A DNA stretch of 64,000 nt from Bog-532 sp963720945 (GCA_963720945.1 CAVRHH010000031.1:496001-560000); one strand, 5' to 3'. Shown: positions 1-8,815, counted from the first letter of the stretch. The notes: generated from the letters alone by a model not told the origin. Numbers and translations are program-made.

Positions 1-2199
1 GCGGCCCGGCAGGCGGGCTTCCCGGGCCTGCGGCTGCGGCCTCGATGTCACTGGCCGACGCCGGCGCCGGCGCCAGCGCGGCCAGGTCGGCGGCCCTCGC
101 GGGAACCGCCCCCGCCGCAGCCAGGCCGGCGGCCCTCGCGGGAACCGCCCTCGCCGCGGTGGCCGTCGCCGGGGCCCGTTCCGTCCCGCCCGATGCGTGC
201 CCGTTGCGGTCCGCGCGCGCCGCGGCGCCCACGCCCGCCAGCGCCGGCCCGGTGCCGCCGTCCTGCGGGAGCGGGGCCCCGGGGACGGGCGCCTGGAGCA
301 GGAGGGGGGCCGCGTGGCTCGACCCGTTGGCTCCGGTTGGCACCCCCGCCGCTGCCCCCGCTGCTGCCTCCGCCTCCGCCTCCGCCGCTGCCGCTGCCGC
401 TGCCCCTGCCCCTGCCGCTGCCGCCTGCCGCTGCCGCCTGCCGCTGCCCCTGCCGCTGCCCCTGCCGCTGCCTCCGCCTCCGCCTCCGCCTTCGCCGCTG
501 CCGCTGCCTCCGCCTTCGCCGCTGCCGCTGCCTCGGCCTTCGCCGCTGCCGCTGTCTCTGCCGCTGCCTCCGCGGCTGTCTCTGCGGCTGTCTCTGCGGC
601 TGTCTCTGCGGCTGTCTCTGCGGCTGTCTCTGCGGCTGCCTCCTCGGGGCCGACGGTGGTCCGCAGCCGCTTTTCCGGCAGGAAGAACGACAGCACCAAG
701 GCGGCCGCCAGCACCGGGACCAGGTACAGGAAGATCGGCGGCAGCGCGTAGGCGTAGGCGGCGACCAGCGCGTAGTGCACCGCGGCCGGGAGCGAGCCGA
801 GTTCCTTGGGCGTCAGGGCCTGAACGTTCGGCAGGCGGGCGCCGGAACCGGGCGGTAGCAGGTGCGAGATCTTGCTGGTCAGCCGGGAGGCGAACAGCGC
901 GCCGACGATCCCGCTGCCGACCGTGCCGCCGATCTGCCGGAAGTAGGTGTTGGCGGCGGTGGCGGCGCCCAGGTCGCGCGGGGCGGCGGCGTTCTGCACC
1001 ACCAGCACCAGGATCTGCATGACCAGGCCGATGCCGAAGCCGAGCACGGCCATGTAGATGCCGTTCTCGACCCGGGTCGAGGTGGTGCTCAGCCGCGACA
1101 GCAGGCCCATGCCGGCTGTGGCGATGGCCGTGCCGGCGATCGGGAAGAGCTTGTAGCGGCCGGTGGCGGACACGATGCGACCGGAGGCGATCGACGAGAC
1201 CAGCAGCCCGCCGACGAACGGGAGCATGAGCAGGCCGGACACGGTCGCGCTCACGTGGTCGACCGTCTGCAGGAAGAAGCCGAGGTAGGAGACCGCGCCG
1301 AACAGCGCGACCCCGACGATCAGCCCGATCAGGCCCGCGATGTTGAAGATGCGGCTGCGGAACAGGTGCAGCGGGATGATCGGCTCGGCCGCGTGCCGCT
1401 CGGCGAGCAGGAACAGCGCTGCCAGGACGACGAAGCCGGCCCCGAGGCCGATAATGACGGGCGAGAGCCAGGCGTAGGTGGTGCCGCCCCAGACGCTGAA
1501 CAGCACGATGCAGGCCGATGCGGCGGCCAGCAGGAGCATGCCGAGGATGTCGAGCCGGGGGCGGTGGTCGTGCCGGGCCAGGTGCAGCGTGAAGATGACC
1601 ACGGCCAGCGCGATGATCCCGATCGGGACGTTGACATAGAAGACCCAGCGCCAGCTCACGTCGTCGGTCAGGTAGCCGCCGATCAGCGGGCCCGCGACGG
1701 TCGCGATGCCGAATACGGCGCCGATGAGGCCCATATACTTGCCCCGCTCACGCGGCGGCACCACGTCCCCGATGATCGCCTGCGCCCCGATCATCAGGCC
1801 GCCGGCGCCCACGCCCTGCAGCGCGCGGAAGGCGATCAGCTCGTCCATGTTCTGGGCCAGGCCGGACAGCACCGAGCCGGCCAGGAAGATGCCGATCGCG
1901 AAGATGAACAGGCCCTTGCGGCCGAACAGGTCCCCCAGCTTGCCGTAGATCGGCAGCCCGATCGTCGACGTCAGCAGGTAGGCGGTCGTTACCCAGGTCA
2001 GCTGGCCGACCCCGTGCAGGTCCCCGACGATGGTCGGGAGCGCGGTGGCCACGATCGTCTGGTCCAGCGCGGCGAGAAACACCGCCAGCATCAGCGCGAC
2101 GAAGATGACGGTCACATTGTTCGTGACCGGCCGCCCCCCGGGCGGCTCCCGGTGCTCGTGTGCCGGCGCAGCGTGATTCCGCGATGCTGCCTCGCTCAA
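1..2199 (-). CDS. DHA2-family MFS drug/metabolite exporter (3' end beyond window)
   Basis: Proton-coupled exporter of the 14-TM DHA2 (EmrB/QacA-like) branch, acting in the cytoplasmic membrane. The minus-strand frame shows the family hallmark LDQTIVATALPTI at about residues 45-57, motif A GKLGDLFGRK at 86-95, and alternating hydrophobic segments up to about residue 510. I place the start at TTG 2199 because AGGAGG lies 6 nt upstream; the frame stays open upstream to an ATG at 2319, so a 40-residue longer form is possible. After the last membrane segment (about residue 518) the frame enters a low-complexity Ala/Glu/Thr/Lys tail and then an Arg/Gln-rich stretch, and it reaches the window edge with no stop. 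The Arg/Gln part may reflect a frame slip in the repeats. Substrate cannot be told. Confidence 0.85.
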   Translation of the reverse strand, partial: MSEAASRNHAAPAHEHREPPGGRPVTNNVTVIFVALMLAVFLAALDQTIVATALPTIVGDLHGVGQLTWVTTAYLLTSTIGLPIYGKLGDLFGRKGLFIFAIGIFLAGSVLSGLAQNMDELIAFRALQGVGAGGLMIGAQAIIGDVVPPRERGKYMGLIGAVFGIATVAGPLIGGYLTDDVSWRWVFYVNVPIGIIALAVVIFTLHLARHDHRPRLDILGMLLLAAASACIVLFSVWGGTTYAWLSPVIIGLGAGFVVLAALFLLAERHAAEPIIPLHLFRSRIFNIAGLIGLIVGVALFGAVSYLGFFLQTVDHVSATVSGLLMLPFVGGLLVSSIASGRIVSATGRYKLFPIAGTAIATAGMGLLSRLSTTSTRVENGIYMAVLGFGIGLVMQILVLVVQNAAAPRDLGAATAANTYFRQIGGTVGSGIVGALFASRLTSKISHLLPPGSGARLPNVQALTPKELGSLPAAVHYALVAAYAYALPPIFLYLVPVLAAALVLSFFLPEKRLRTTVGPEEAAAETAAETAAETAAETAAETAAEAAAETAAAAKAEAAAAAKAEAAAAAKAEAEAEAAAGAAAGAAAGGSGRRQRQGQGQRQRQRRRRRRRQQRGQRRGCQPEPTGRATRPPSCSRRPSPGPRSRRTAAPGRRWRAWAPRRARTATGTHRAGRNGPRRRPPRRGRFPRGPPAWLRRGRFPRGPPTWPRWRRRRRRPVTSRPQPQAREARLPGR
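574..633. repeat. 12-bp tandem repeat inside the MFS gene tail
   Basis: Five perfect copies of GGCTGTCTCTGC lie head to tail. On the coding (minus) strand they encode repeats of Ala-Ala-Glu-Thr. They are flanked at 361-573 by related CTGCCGCTG/CTCCGCCTTCGC units encoding Ala/Lys/Glu-rich sequence. Copy number is likely unstable and the tail may be disordered or helical. Confidence 0.85.
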
Positions 2200-2392
2200 C
2201 TCGTTCCTCCTCGTACCCGGCCCTGCCCCCGTGCGGGCCGCGACGGCCCGCGCCAGCACCGTGCGGGACTCCTCCAGCCGGGCGAACATCTGCGTGATCT
2301 GCGCAGGGTAGCGCCCCATGAGCCGCCAGTGCGTCAGCGTCTGCTCACGGCGTGTCACCGCGTGGGCCCAGCGGTGCCGGGCCGGGGGTGGG

Positions 2393-3346
2393 TCAGCCGC
2401 AGGCCACGTTGTCGAACGAGCACTCGGCCGGGGTGGTCGTCGGGCCCGATCCGAAGATCGTCACGTCGACCATGCCGCCGGGGGCGATGGACAGGTCGTC
2501 GGGCGCCGGGCTGAGGAACAGCACGTCGTTTTGATCAGAGATCTCGGCGTTCTGCACGGCGGAGACGGTGTCGTACGGCAGCGCGACCACGAGCTGCCAG
2601 TTGGTGATCGCGGTGCTGCTGTGGTTGACCACCGTCACCTGGCCGGTGAACTGGCCGCCGGACCCGGGTGTGGCGCTGTAGGTGGCGGTGAACGGCGACG
2701 TGGCCTGGGCCGCAGGCGTGGTGCGCGGCTGCGGCGCGGCGGCGGCCAGGGGAGGGGCTGACGCGGCGCCGGTGGCCCGGGCGTGCTGGTGGGCCGGCGG
2801 TGCCGTGGCGGGTGCCGTTGGTGAGGTGACGGTGCCGGGCGGGACCGCGGCGGAGCTGGGGATGGGGAACTGGCACTGCGGGCAGAACCCGCCCTGCGCG
2901 CCGGGGCCCACGCCGAGCGCGCCCAGCAGGGCGGGTACGCCCAGGAAGCCCGCGAACCCGACGACCGCCAGCCCGGCGGCCGCGACGGTGAGCCGGTTCC
3001 GGTGGTGGTACCACGGCCGGGGCGGCGGCTCGCGGTTGACGCCTATCTGCGGCCAGGTGCGCGCGGTGCGCCGCGGTCCGCGCAGCAGCCCGAGGTCACC
3101 GATGACCACCGTGTCGGCACCGCGGCTGCCCGGCTCATCGGGCGGCGCCGCCAGGGCCGCCGGGGCGGCCGGGGAGGGGCTGTACCAGGCGCCGGCCCCG
3201 TTCTCGCCGCGGATGTGCACCCGGGTGCCCGGGGAGACCGGGTCGGTCGGCCACCGGGCTGGCTCGTCGTCCGGGCCGCCGACCAGGCTGGTATGCCAGG
3301 CCGGCCGGTGCCGGGTCGCCCGGGGAGCCGGGAAGTGGCCGCCCAT
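2393..3346 (-). CDS. Membrane-anchored protein with C-terminal CBM2-like domain
   Basis: 317 residues. The first ~115 are Pro/Gly/Arg-rich and probably cytoplasmic. One TM helix lies at about 119-142 (LTVAAAGLAVVGFAGFLGVP), then a Pro/Ala-rich linker carrying one CPQC motif, and from about residue 219 a beta-sandwich that reads like carbohydrate-binding module family 2 (FTGQVTVVNHSSTAITNW, then WQLVVALP and a closing CSFDNVACG). CBM2 modules bind cellulose or chitin; here the module would be displayed outside the membrane without a catalytic domain. The start ATG has no obvious ribosome binding site. A role in attachment to polysaccharide or cell wall is inference. Confidence 0.6.
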   Translation of the reverse strand: MGGHFPAPRATRHRPAWHTSLVGGPDDEPARWPTDPVSPGTRVHIRGENGAGAWYSPSPAAPAALAAPPDEPGSRGADTVVIGDLGLLRGPRRTARTWPQIGVNREPPPRPWYHHRNRLTVAAAGLAVVGFAGFLGVPALLGALGVGPGAQGGFCPQCQFPIPSSAAVPPGTVTSPTAPATAPPAHQHARATGAASAPPLAAAAPQPRTTPAAQATSPFTATYSATPGSGGQFTGQVTVVNHSSTAITNWQLVVALPYDTVSAVQNAEISDQNDVLFLSPAPDDLSIAPGGMVDVTIFGSGPTTTPAECSFDNVACG

Positions 3347-3520
3347 GTAACGGTGCCGCCGTGGCGGCCGGCGTGCGGATCATCGTCGTCCCCTAGGTAC
3401 GCAGGAACTTTCGTCCACACGCCGATTGTGCGCTGATGAGTAACATCCGCGGTTAATTCGGCACGATGCGATAAGAACTTCGTTATAACTCGTGAAATAA
3501 GCAAACAAGCAGGTGACACT

Positions 3521-3561
<41 letters not shown>

Positions 3562-3584
3562 TAGGCCAGGCCGGGATACCAGGG

Positions 3585-4412
3585 CTAACCCGAGGGCCGG
3601 TCGGCTTGCCGGGGGTCGGGCCGGTCGATGTTCCAGTGCCGGGCGACCGTCAGCATCCAGACGGGATGCTCCGGGTCGCCGGCCGCCGGGCTGGCGGAGC
3701 CGTGCGGGTCGCGCGGGTCCGGCGCCCCGCGCGGGCCGGGCGTCTCCCGCGGGCCCGCCACGCCCTGCGGTTCCGCCGTCTCCGGGGTATCCCCGGAACC
3801 GGTCCATGGCGTCGGCTGGCACCGGAACCGGCCGATCACACGCTGGCCGCCATCCTCGTCGCCGTACAGCAGGTCCACGACCCACTCGCCATGCCCCTCG
3901 ATCACCTTGCGGCCCATCTCGTACTGCGGGTCGTCGGGGTTGCGCAGTGCGCCCTGCCAGAAGCCGATGTCGCCGGGCGGGATGTACATGTCGCGGGTCT
4001 GCATGCGGAACTCGCTCAGCGGCGGCGGCTGCTGCCCGGCCGCCGACGGCCGCTCGATGCGGAGGCGCCATCCGTGCAGCACGGCGATCCCGTTGCCGAC
4101 GTTGCGCAGTGACAAGGCGAAGTACAGGACGGCGTCGGCCGGGCCCATCGTCCCGTCGCCCCCGCCCATCTCGGCCACGCCGCTGCCGCCGGGCACGCGC
4201 AGCCATTTGTCGTCGCCGAAGTTCACCTTGAGCGCGCTGTCGGTCCGCCGGGAGGGCGTGAGCAGCGGCCGCAGGGTAGTCAGCAGCGACAGTTCGGCCG
4301 CGCGGGCCGTCCGGTTGCCCGAACGGACCGCGGAGAACGTCGCCACGGCCAGCACGAGTGTGCCCAGGGCGGTGGCGAGGCTGGCTACCGTCGCCCAATC
4401 GGCGGCGGTCAC
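3585..4412 (-). CDS. Hypothetical protein with one N-terminal membrane segment
   Basis: 275 residues, family not recognised. It starts at GTG 4412, overlapping the TGA of the upstream aldo/keto reductase (GTGA), so the two are translationally coupled. An N-terminal hydrophobic helix (WATVASLATALGTLVLAVAT) is followed by a charged segment and a soluble region of about 170 residues with aromatic and glycine positions (DKWLRVPGG, LYFALSLRNVGNGIAVLHGW) that suggests a beta-rich fold. The last 60 residues are Pro/Gly-rich. The form resembles actinobacterial proteins with an N-terminal membrane anchor and a cytoplasmic sensor-like domain. Confidence 0.65.
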   Translation of the reverse strand: MTAADWATVASLATALGTLVLAVATFSAVRSGNRTARAAELSLLTTLRPLLTPSRRTDSALKVNFGDDKWLRVPGGSGVAEMGGGDGTMGPADAVLYFALSLRNVGNGIAVLHGWRLRIERPSAAGQQPPPLSEFRMQTRDMYIPPGDIGFWQGALRNPDDPQYEMGRKVIEGHGEWVVDLLYGDEDGGQRVIGRFRCQPTPWTGSGDTPETAEPQGVAGPRETPGPRGAPDPRDPHGSASPAAGDPEHPVWMLTVARHWNIDRPDPRQADRPSG

Positions 4413-5392
4413 CAGCGGCTGTGCACCTGGGCGCGGAAATACTTGTCGTACAGGTTCTCGATCGCGTCCAGCGCCGGCTGGCTCAGCGGCGGCAGGCCGG
4501 CCGCCGCGGAGTTCTGCCGGGCCTGATCGGCGTTGCGCGCTCCCGGGATGACGGTCGTCACCCCGGGCTGCTGGATCACCCACCGCAGCGCCGTCTGCGC
4601 GGGCGTCGCCCCCGGCAGGGCCAGCGCGGCGAACTCGTGGGCGGCGTCGACGCCGGCCTCGTAGTCAACGCCGGAGAACGTCTCCCCGACGTCGAACGCC
4701 TCGCCGTGCCGGTTGTAGGACCGGTGGTCATCCGCCGCGAAGGCGGTGTCCCGGGTATACCCGCCGGACAGCAGCCCGGAAGCGAGCGGTACCCGGGCGA
4801 TGATGCCGACCCCGGCAGCGGCCGCGGCCGGCAATACCTCGTCCAGCGGCTTGCGCCGGAACGCGTTCAGGATGATCTGCACGGTTGCGGTGCCCGGGCG
4901 CGCGATGGCGGTCAGCGCCTCCGCACACGTCTCCACGCTCACCCCGTAGGCGGCGATGCGCTCCTCGGCGACCAGCGTGTCGAGCGCGTCGAAGACCGCA
5001 CCGGAGGAGTACACCGGGGTGGGCGGGCAGTGCAGCTGGACCAGGTCGAGCGTGTCCACGCCCAGGTTGACGCGGGAACGGTCGGTCCACGCGCGGAAGT
5101 TGTCCAGCGTGTAGTTCTCCGGTACCTGGTCGACACGCCGGCCCATCTTCGTGGCTACCGTGACGCCCCCGCCGGCGTTGCCGGCGATGAACCGGCCGAT
5201 GACGCGCTCGCTGCGCCCGTCCCCGTAGACGTCGGCGGTGTCGAGGAAGGTGACCCCGGACTCGACGGCCGCGTGCAGCACGGCCAGCGCGTCGTCGTCG
5301 CTCACGTTGCCCCAGTCCGCGCCGAGCTGCCACGTGCCGAGCCCGACGACCGAGACCGGCCTGCCTGTCCTGCCAAGTACCCGCTGCTCCAC
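4409..5392 (-). CDS. Aldo/keto reductase
   Basis: NADPH-dependent carbonyl reductase of the AKR superfamily, cytoplasmic, 327 residues. The TIM-barrel frame starts VEQRVLGRTGRPVSVVGLGT at GTG 5392, with AGGA 9 nt upstream. The catalytic tetrad is visible: Asp and Tyr in DTADVYGDGRSE, Lys in VATKMG, and His in LVQLHCPP. The C-terminal NADP-binding stretch reads WVIQQPGVTTVIPGARN. The subgroup is the general YajO/Tas-like AKR; substrate unknown. Divergent from the MDR gene at 5480 across 87 bp. Confidence 0.9.
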   Translation of the reverse strand: MEQRVLGRTGRPVSVVGLGTWQLGADWGNVSDDDALAVLHAAVESGVTFLDTADVYGDGRSERVIGRFIAGNAGGGVTVATKMGRRVDQVPENYTLDNFRAWTDRSRVNLGVDTLDLVQLHCPPTPVYSSGAVFDALDTLVAEERIAAYGVSVETCAEALTAIARPGTATVQIILNAFRRKPLDEVLPAAAAAGVGIIARVPLASGLLSGGYTRDTAFAADDHRSYNRHGEAFDVGETFSGVDYEAGVDAAHEFAALALPGATPAQTALRWVIQQPGVTTVIPGARNADQARQNSAAAGLPPLSQPALDAIENLYDKYFRAQVHSRW

Positions 5393-5479
5393 GACTCGCG
5401 ATCCTAGCTGACCGGCCGGTGAGAAGGCGCGGTGGAAAGATGAGTCGTGTACCCCAGCCGCAGTCAAGGAGGACACACG

Positions 5480-6454
5480 ATGAAGGCCGCGCTCTACGAC
5501 TCCACCGGGTCGGCCCGGGACGTGCTGAAGGTGACCGAGGCGGAGCGGCCTGAGCCTGGCCCGGGCGAGGTCCGGGTCCGCGTCGAGGTGTCGGGGATCA
5601 ACCCGACCGACGTCAAGTCCCGCAGCGGGGCGACCCCGCGCCCGATCGACGGGTTCCAGGTCCCGGATCAGGACGGGGCCGGCGTGATCGACGCGGTGGG
5701 CGCCGGGGTGGACCCAGCCCGGATCGGCCAGCGAGTGTGGCTGTTCCTGGCCGCGGCCGGCCGCAAGTGGGGCACCGCGGCCGAGTGGACCGTGGTGCCG
5801 GAACGCCAGGCGGTGCCGCTGCCGGGCGGAGTCAGCCTGGAGCTGGGCGCGAGCCTGGGGGTGCCGGCCATCACCGCGCACCGCTGCGTGTTCGCGGATG
5901 GCCCGGTGACCGGCAAGACCGTGCTCGTCGCGGGCGGCGCCGGTGCGGTCGGCCACTTCGCGATCGAGCTGGCCAAGCGAGCCGGGGCGCGCGTTGTCAC
6001 CACGGTAAGCGGGCCGGGGAAAGCGGAACTGGCCCGGGCGGCCGGCGCGGACCTGGTGCTGAACTACCGCGAGCAGGACGTGGCCGGGCAGGTCCGGTCG
6101 TTCGCCGGCGGCCCGGTGGACCGCGTTATCGAGGTCGCGCTGGCCGCCAACCTGGAGACGGATCTCGCCCTGAGCGGCCCGCAGACGGTGGTCGTCACGT
6201 ACGCGGCCACGCCCCCGGATCCGGTGCTGCCGGTGCGCGCCTGCATGAGCGTGAACGTCACGCTCCGGTTCGTCCTGCTGTTCGGCGTTCCGGCGGCGGC
6301 CGTGGACGAGGCGGTCGCCGATATCACGGCCGCGCTGGCCGCGGGCGACCTGACCCCGCTGCCTGCGCACCGCTTCCCGCTCGACGAGGTCGCCGCCGCG
6401 CACGAGGCCGTCGAGAACGGCGCCGTGGGCAAGGTATTCGTTATGCCCGGATAA
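5480..6454 (+). CDS. NADPH:quinone oxidoreductase-type MDR protein
   Basis: Zinc-independent medium-chain dehydrogenase/reductase of the quinone oxidoreductase branch, 324 residues. N-terminal GroES-like fold (MKAALYDSTGSARDVLKV, then INPTDVKSRSG), Rossmann motif VLVAGGAGAVGHFAIELAK at about 150-168, and the usual C-terminal ending in which the protein closes on a GKVFVMPG strand. No structural or catalytic zinc cysteines are present. ATG 5480 is preceded by AAGGAGG at 8-9 nt; an in-frame start at 5447 lacks this. It is divergent from the aldo/keto reductase, and both are redox enzymes, so a shared promoter region is plausible. Confidence 0.9.
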   Translation: MKAALYDSTGSARDVLKVTEAERPEPGPGEVRVRVEVSGINPTDVKSRSGATPRPIDGFQVPDQDGAGVIDAVGAGVDPARIGQRVWLFLAAAGRKWGTAAEWTVVPERQAVPLPGGVSLELGASLGVPAITAHRCVFADGPVTGKTVLVAGGAGAVGHFAIELAKRAGARVVTTVSGPGKAELARAAGADLVLNYREQDVAGQVRSFAGGPVDRVIEVALAANLETDLALSGPQTVVVTYAATPPDPVLPVRACMSVNVTLRFVLLFGVPAAAVDEAVADITAALAAGDLTPLPAHRFPLDEVAAAHEAVENGAVGKVFVMPG

Positions 6455-6476
6455 TTGCGCGAGGCGGTAAATTCCC

Positions 6477-6692
6477 CTATTTTCCGGTTCCGCCGAAGAA
6501 GATCTTCGCGCCGAGCCGGTCCTTCCGTCCGGTGCCGCCACAGGCGCGGCAGCGACGATACCCGTAGGTGTAAATGGCGCCGAAGTGCCGGCCCGTCATC
6601 TTGCACACGGGACAGCGCTTGAGCGGGTGAATGCGCAAGGAAATGAGGTAGCCGGCCCCCGCGATGAGGGCAATGACGATGAGCGTTGCCAT
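6477..6692 (-). CDS. 71-residue membrane-anchored zinc-ribbon protein
   Basis: A start at ATG 6692 with GGGAG at 9 nt gives one N-terminal TM helix (TLIVIALIAGAGYLISL) and then CPVC and CRACGGTG knuckles about 18 residues apart, a four-cysteine zinc ribbon of the DnaJ/rubredoxin-like CxxC...CxxC type. The zinc domain would face the cytoplasm. I do not recognise a characterised family, and small actinobacterial proteins of this type are mostly annotated as hypothetical. Convergent with the MDR gene, 22 bp apart. Confidence 0.7.
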   Translation of the reverse strand: MATLIVIALIAGAGYLISLRIHPLKRCPVCKMTGRHFGAIYTYGYRRCRACGGTGRKDRLGAKIFFGGTGK

Positions 6693-6936
6693 GCGTGTTG
6701 CTCCCATCTGCTGCGCGTCCGGTATGCCGGGCCACCGGCAGCGGCAGACAAGGTGGAGTGGCGTGTAACCGCGAGCCGGCCCCGCCAGGCCGGCCCGGTC
6801 GTGCATGCCCCGTATATTGATGTAGACAGGGTAGACCCGTGCAATCTCAAATGAGAGCGATTTATTTAGATAAGTCGGGCGCAATTGCCGTAACCGCCGC
6901 ATTGGGTGCCCGGGTAACGGGGTAACCCGGTAACCG

Positions 6937-6970
6937 GCGGCCCGCGGCTAAGCGGCGGCCGCCGGGCCGC
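6937..6970 (-). terminator. GC-rich hairpin downstream of the TauE gene
   Basis: GCGGCCCG pairs with CGGGCCGC at 6937-6944 and 6963-6970, and the stem can be extended to 12 bp with one bulge. It lies 3 nt past the stop of the TauE permease on the same strand. No U-tract, as is common in high-GC actinomycetes. Confidence 0.45.
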
Positions 6971-6972
6971 TT

Positions 6973-7725
6973 CTACCGGTACGCACTAAGCGCCAGCTTG
7001 ACGGCGAGCGCGAGGCCGGCCACGGCCACCACAGTCCGCAGCCCAGCGGGGGGCATCCGGCGGACGATTTTCGGCCCGGTCCAGCCGCCAATAAGGAAAC
7101 CCGCCGCCAGCGGGACGACGAAGGCCCACCGCACCGGCGCGAAGATGGCGAAGCCGGCCGCGGCGACGAAATTGGCGAGCCCGCTGACGACGTTCTTGAT
7201 CGCGTTGACCCGGGCCAGGGTCTCTTCCACCATCATGCCGAGCACGGCGAGCAGCAGCACGCCGCCCCCGGCGCCGAAGTACCCCACGTAGATCGCCGCC
7301 CCGAACAGGGCCACGTTTCCCGCGATGCTCCGCTCACCGTCTGGCCGGGGCGAGAGCCGCTTGATCCGCGGCTGGATGGCGAGCAGCACGGACGCGCCCG
7401 CGATCAGGAACGGCACGACGAGCTGGAACGTCTGCGCCGGGGCCAGCAGCAGGATCGCCGCGCCCGTCGCGCCGCCCAGCGCCGTCAGCGTGCCGAACCG
7501 GCGGATCCGGGCGCCCTGCCCGGCCAGCTCGGGCCGCGAGCCGGCCGCCGACCCCGCCCCGGTCAGCACCAGGGACACCGTGTTGGTCACGTTCGCCACC
7601 AGCGGTGGCAGGCCGAGCGCGAGCAGGACCGGGTAGGACACCAGCGACGCCAGGCTCATCACGGTGCTCACGATTCCGGCCGCGATGCCCGCCGCCAGCA
7701 GCACGAGCGCGTGAGTGAGGGTCAT
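6973..7725 (-). CDS. TauE/SafE-family sulfite/anion exporter permease
   Basis: 250-residue integral membrane protein with about eight hydrophobic segments. Two TauE half-repeats are visible: the N-terminal one (GIVSTVMSLASLVSYPVLL, then PPLVANVTNTVSL) and the C-terminal one (GYFGAGGGVLLLAVLGMM, then NAIKNVVSGLANFVAA). The N-x-T/V-x3-L and GAGGG patterns are typical of the family (formerly DUF81), which exports sulfite, sulfoacetate or related C2/C3 sulfonates. Length and topology are normal. No sulfonate gene is adjacent, so the substrate is open. Confidence 0.88.
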   Translation of the reverse strand: MTLTHALVLLAAGIAAGIVSTVMSLASLVSYPVLLALGLPPLVANVTNTVSLVLTGAGSAAGSRPELAGQGARIRRFGTLTALGGATGAAILLLAPAQTFQLVVPFLIAGASVLLAIQPRIKRLSPRPDGERSIAGNVALFGAAIYVGYFGAGGGVLLLAVLGMMVEETLARVNAIKNVVSGLANFVAAAGFAIFAPVRWAFVVPLAAGFLIGGWTGPKIVRRMPPAGLRTVVAVAGLALAVKLALSAYR

Positions 7726-7813
7726 ACCAGCTCAAGCATGCCGTGCGCCGCCCGCGCGCCGTCCGCCGGGGCCCGCGCGCTGTCCCTCGGGGCCCGCGGG
7801 CCGGCCCCGGGAT

Positions 7814-7984
7814 TCAGTCCCAGCGCAGCGGCAGTGCGCCGATCCCGTAGATGCCCTCCACGCCACCCAGCTGGGCCGGGCCGTCCAGCGCCAGCCCTGG
7901 CATCCGGGGGGCCAGGAACGCGCCCCACGCCGAGAAGTGGATCGGCCTGGACGAGGTCTGACGCACCTCGCCCAGGCCGGGAAG
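7814..7984 (-). pseudogene. Remnant of a cytochrome P450 C-terminus
   Basis: Directly after the SDR stop codon and in the same frame, 56 codons read through HFSAWGAFLAPRMPGLAL and end GIYGIGALPLRWD-stop. The order (HF-x-G..., PGL-x-L, G...LP-x-RW) matches the last ~50 residues of actinobacterial P450s after the heme loop, but the heme-ligand Cys region is deleted or altered. No start codon or RBS fits. I read it as the 3' stump of a lost P450 gene on the same strand; its in-frame position after the SDR stop is probably coincidence. Confidence 0.4.
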
Positions 7985-8815
7985 CTACGCCGTGCCCTGC
8001 GCCTCGACGGCGACCGGCTGCCACTCCCGCCAGGTAGCCAGCCGCGACTCGTAGTCGGCGGTCGCGATGCCGAGCGGCGCCTCGCCGAAGAAGACCCGCA
8101 GCGGCGGGTTCGCCGCGTCGACGACCCGCAGGATGGCCTCGCGCGTCGCGACCGGAACACCCGGCGCCGCGAAGCGCCTGGCCCGGGCCTCGGCGGCCTG
8201 CTTGCGCACCACGTCGTAGGCGGGCAGTTCGGCCGAGTGCCTGGCCGACGGGCCGGCCCAGTCCGTCGCGTAACCGCCGGGCTCGATCAGCGTGACGTGC
8301 ACGCCGAACCCGGCCACCTCCTGAGCCAGGCTCTGGCTCAGCCCTTCCAGCGCCCACTTCGAGGCGTGGTAAGCCCCGGTCGTCAGGAACGCGGAGATCC
8401 CGCCGATCGACGACACCTGGATGATGTGCCCGCTTCCCTGCTCCCGCAGGTACGGCAGCGCCGCCTGGGTCACCCACAGCGCGCCGAGCAGATTGGTCTC
8501 GAGCTGGGCCCGGATGTCCTGCTCGCTGAGCTCCTCCACCATGCCGAAGTGCCCGTATCCCGCGTTGTTGACCACAACGTCGAGCCGGCCGAAGTGCTCG
8601 TGCGCCTGGCGCACAGCGGCGAAATCGGCCTCGCGGTCGGTCACGTCCAGCTGGATCGGCAGCACGGCCTCGCCATACGCGGCTACCAGGTCGTCCAGGG
8701 TGGAGGTGTCCCGGGCGGTGGCCGCAACCTTGTCCCCGCGGTCCAGGGCCGCGATCGCCCATTCCCGGCCGAAGCCCCGTGAGGTACCGGTGATAAACCA
8801 GGTCTTCAGACCCAT
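7985..8815 (-). CDS. Short-chain dehydrogenase/reductase
   Basis: Classical SDR, NAD(P)-dependent, 276 residues, cytoplasmic. Cofactor motif TGTSRGFG near the N-terminus, DVTDREAD acidic position, NNAGYG, catalytic Ser in QVSSIGG and the YHASK Tyr-Lys pair, then LIEPGGYATDW after the active site. The EPG motif and length fit the branch often annotated as oxidoreductase/3-ketoacyl-type SDR. Start ATG 8815 (MGLKTWFITG) preceded by AAGGGA. Substrate unknown. Confidence 0.9.
   Translation of the reverse strand: MGLKTWFITGTSRGFGREWAIAALDRGDKVAATARDTSTLDDLVAAYGEAVLPIQLDVTDREADFAAVRQAHEHFGRLDVVVNNAGYGHFGMVEELSEQDIRAQLETNLLGALWVTQAALPYLREQGSGHIIQVSSIGGISAFLTTGAYHASKWALEGLSQSLAQEVAGFGVHVTLIEPGGYATDWAGPSARHSAELPAYDVVRKQAAEARARRFAAPGVPVATREAILRVVDAANPPLRVFFGEAPLGIATADYESRLATWREWQPVAVEAQGTA

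Noticed and set aside
862..2514. Long plus-strand ORF (550 codons) rich in Asp, Arg and Gln
   Set aside because: It is the antisense shadow of the DHA2 exporter; residue composition is that of frame-shifted GC-rich DNA and no family pattern exists.
4409..6541. Minus-strand ORF of 710 codons fusing unknown sequence to the aldo/keto reductase
   Set aside because: The N-terminal half lies antisense to the MDR gene (5480-6454) and has no fold signature; the reductase starts at GTG 5392 with a good RBS.
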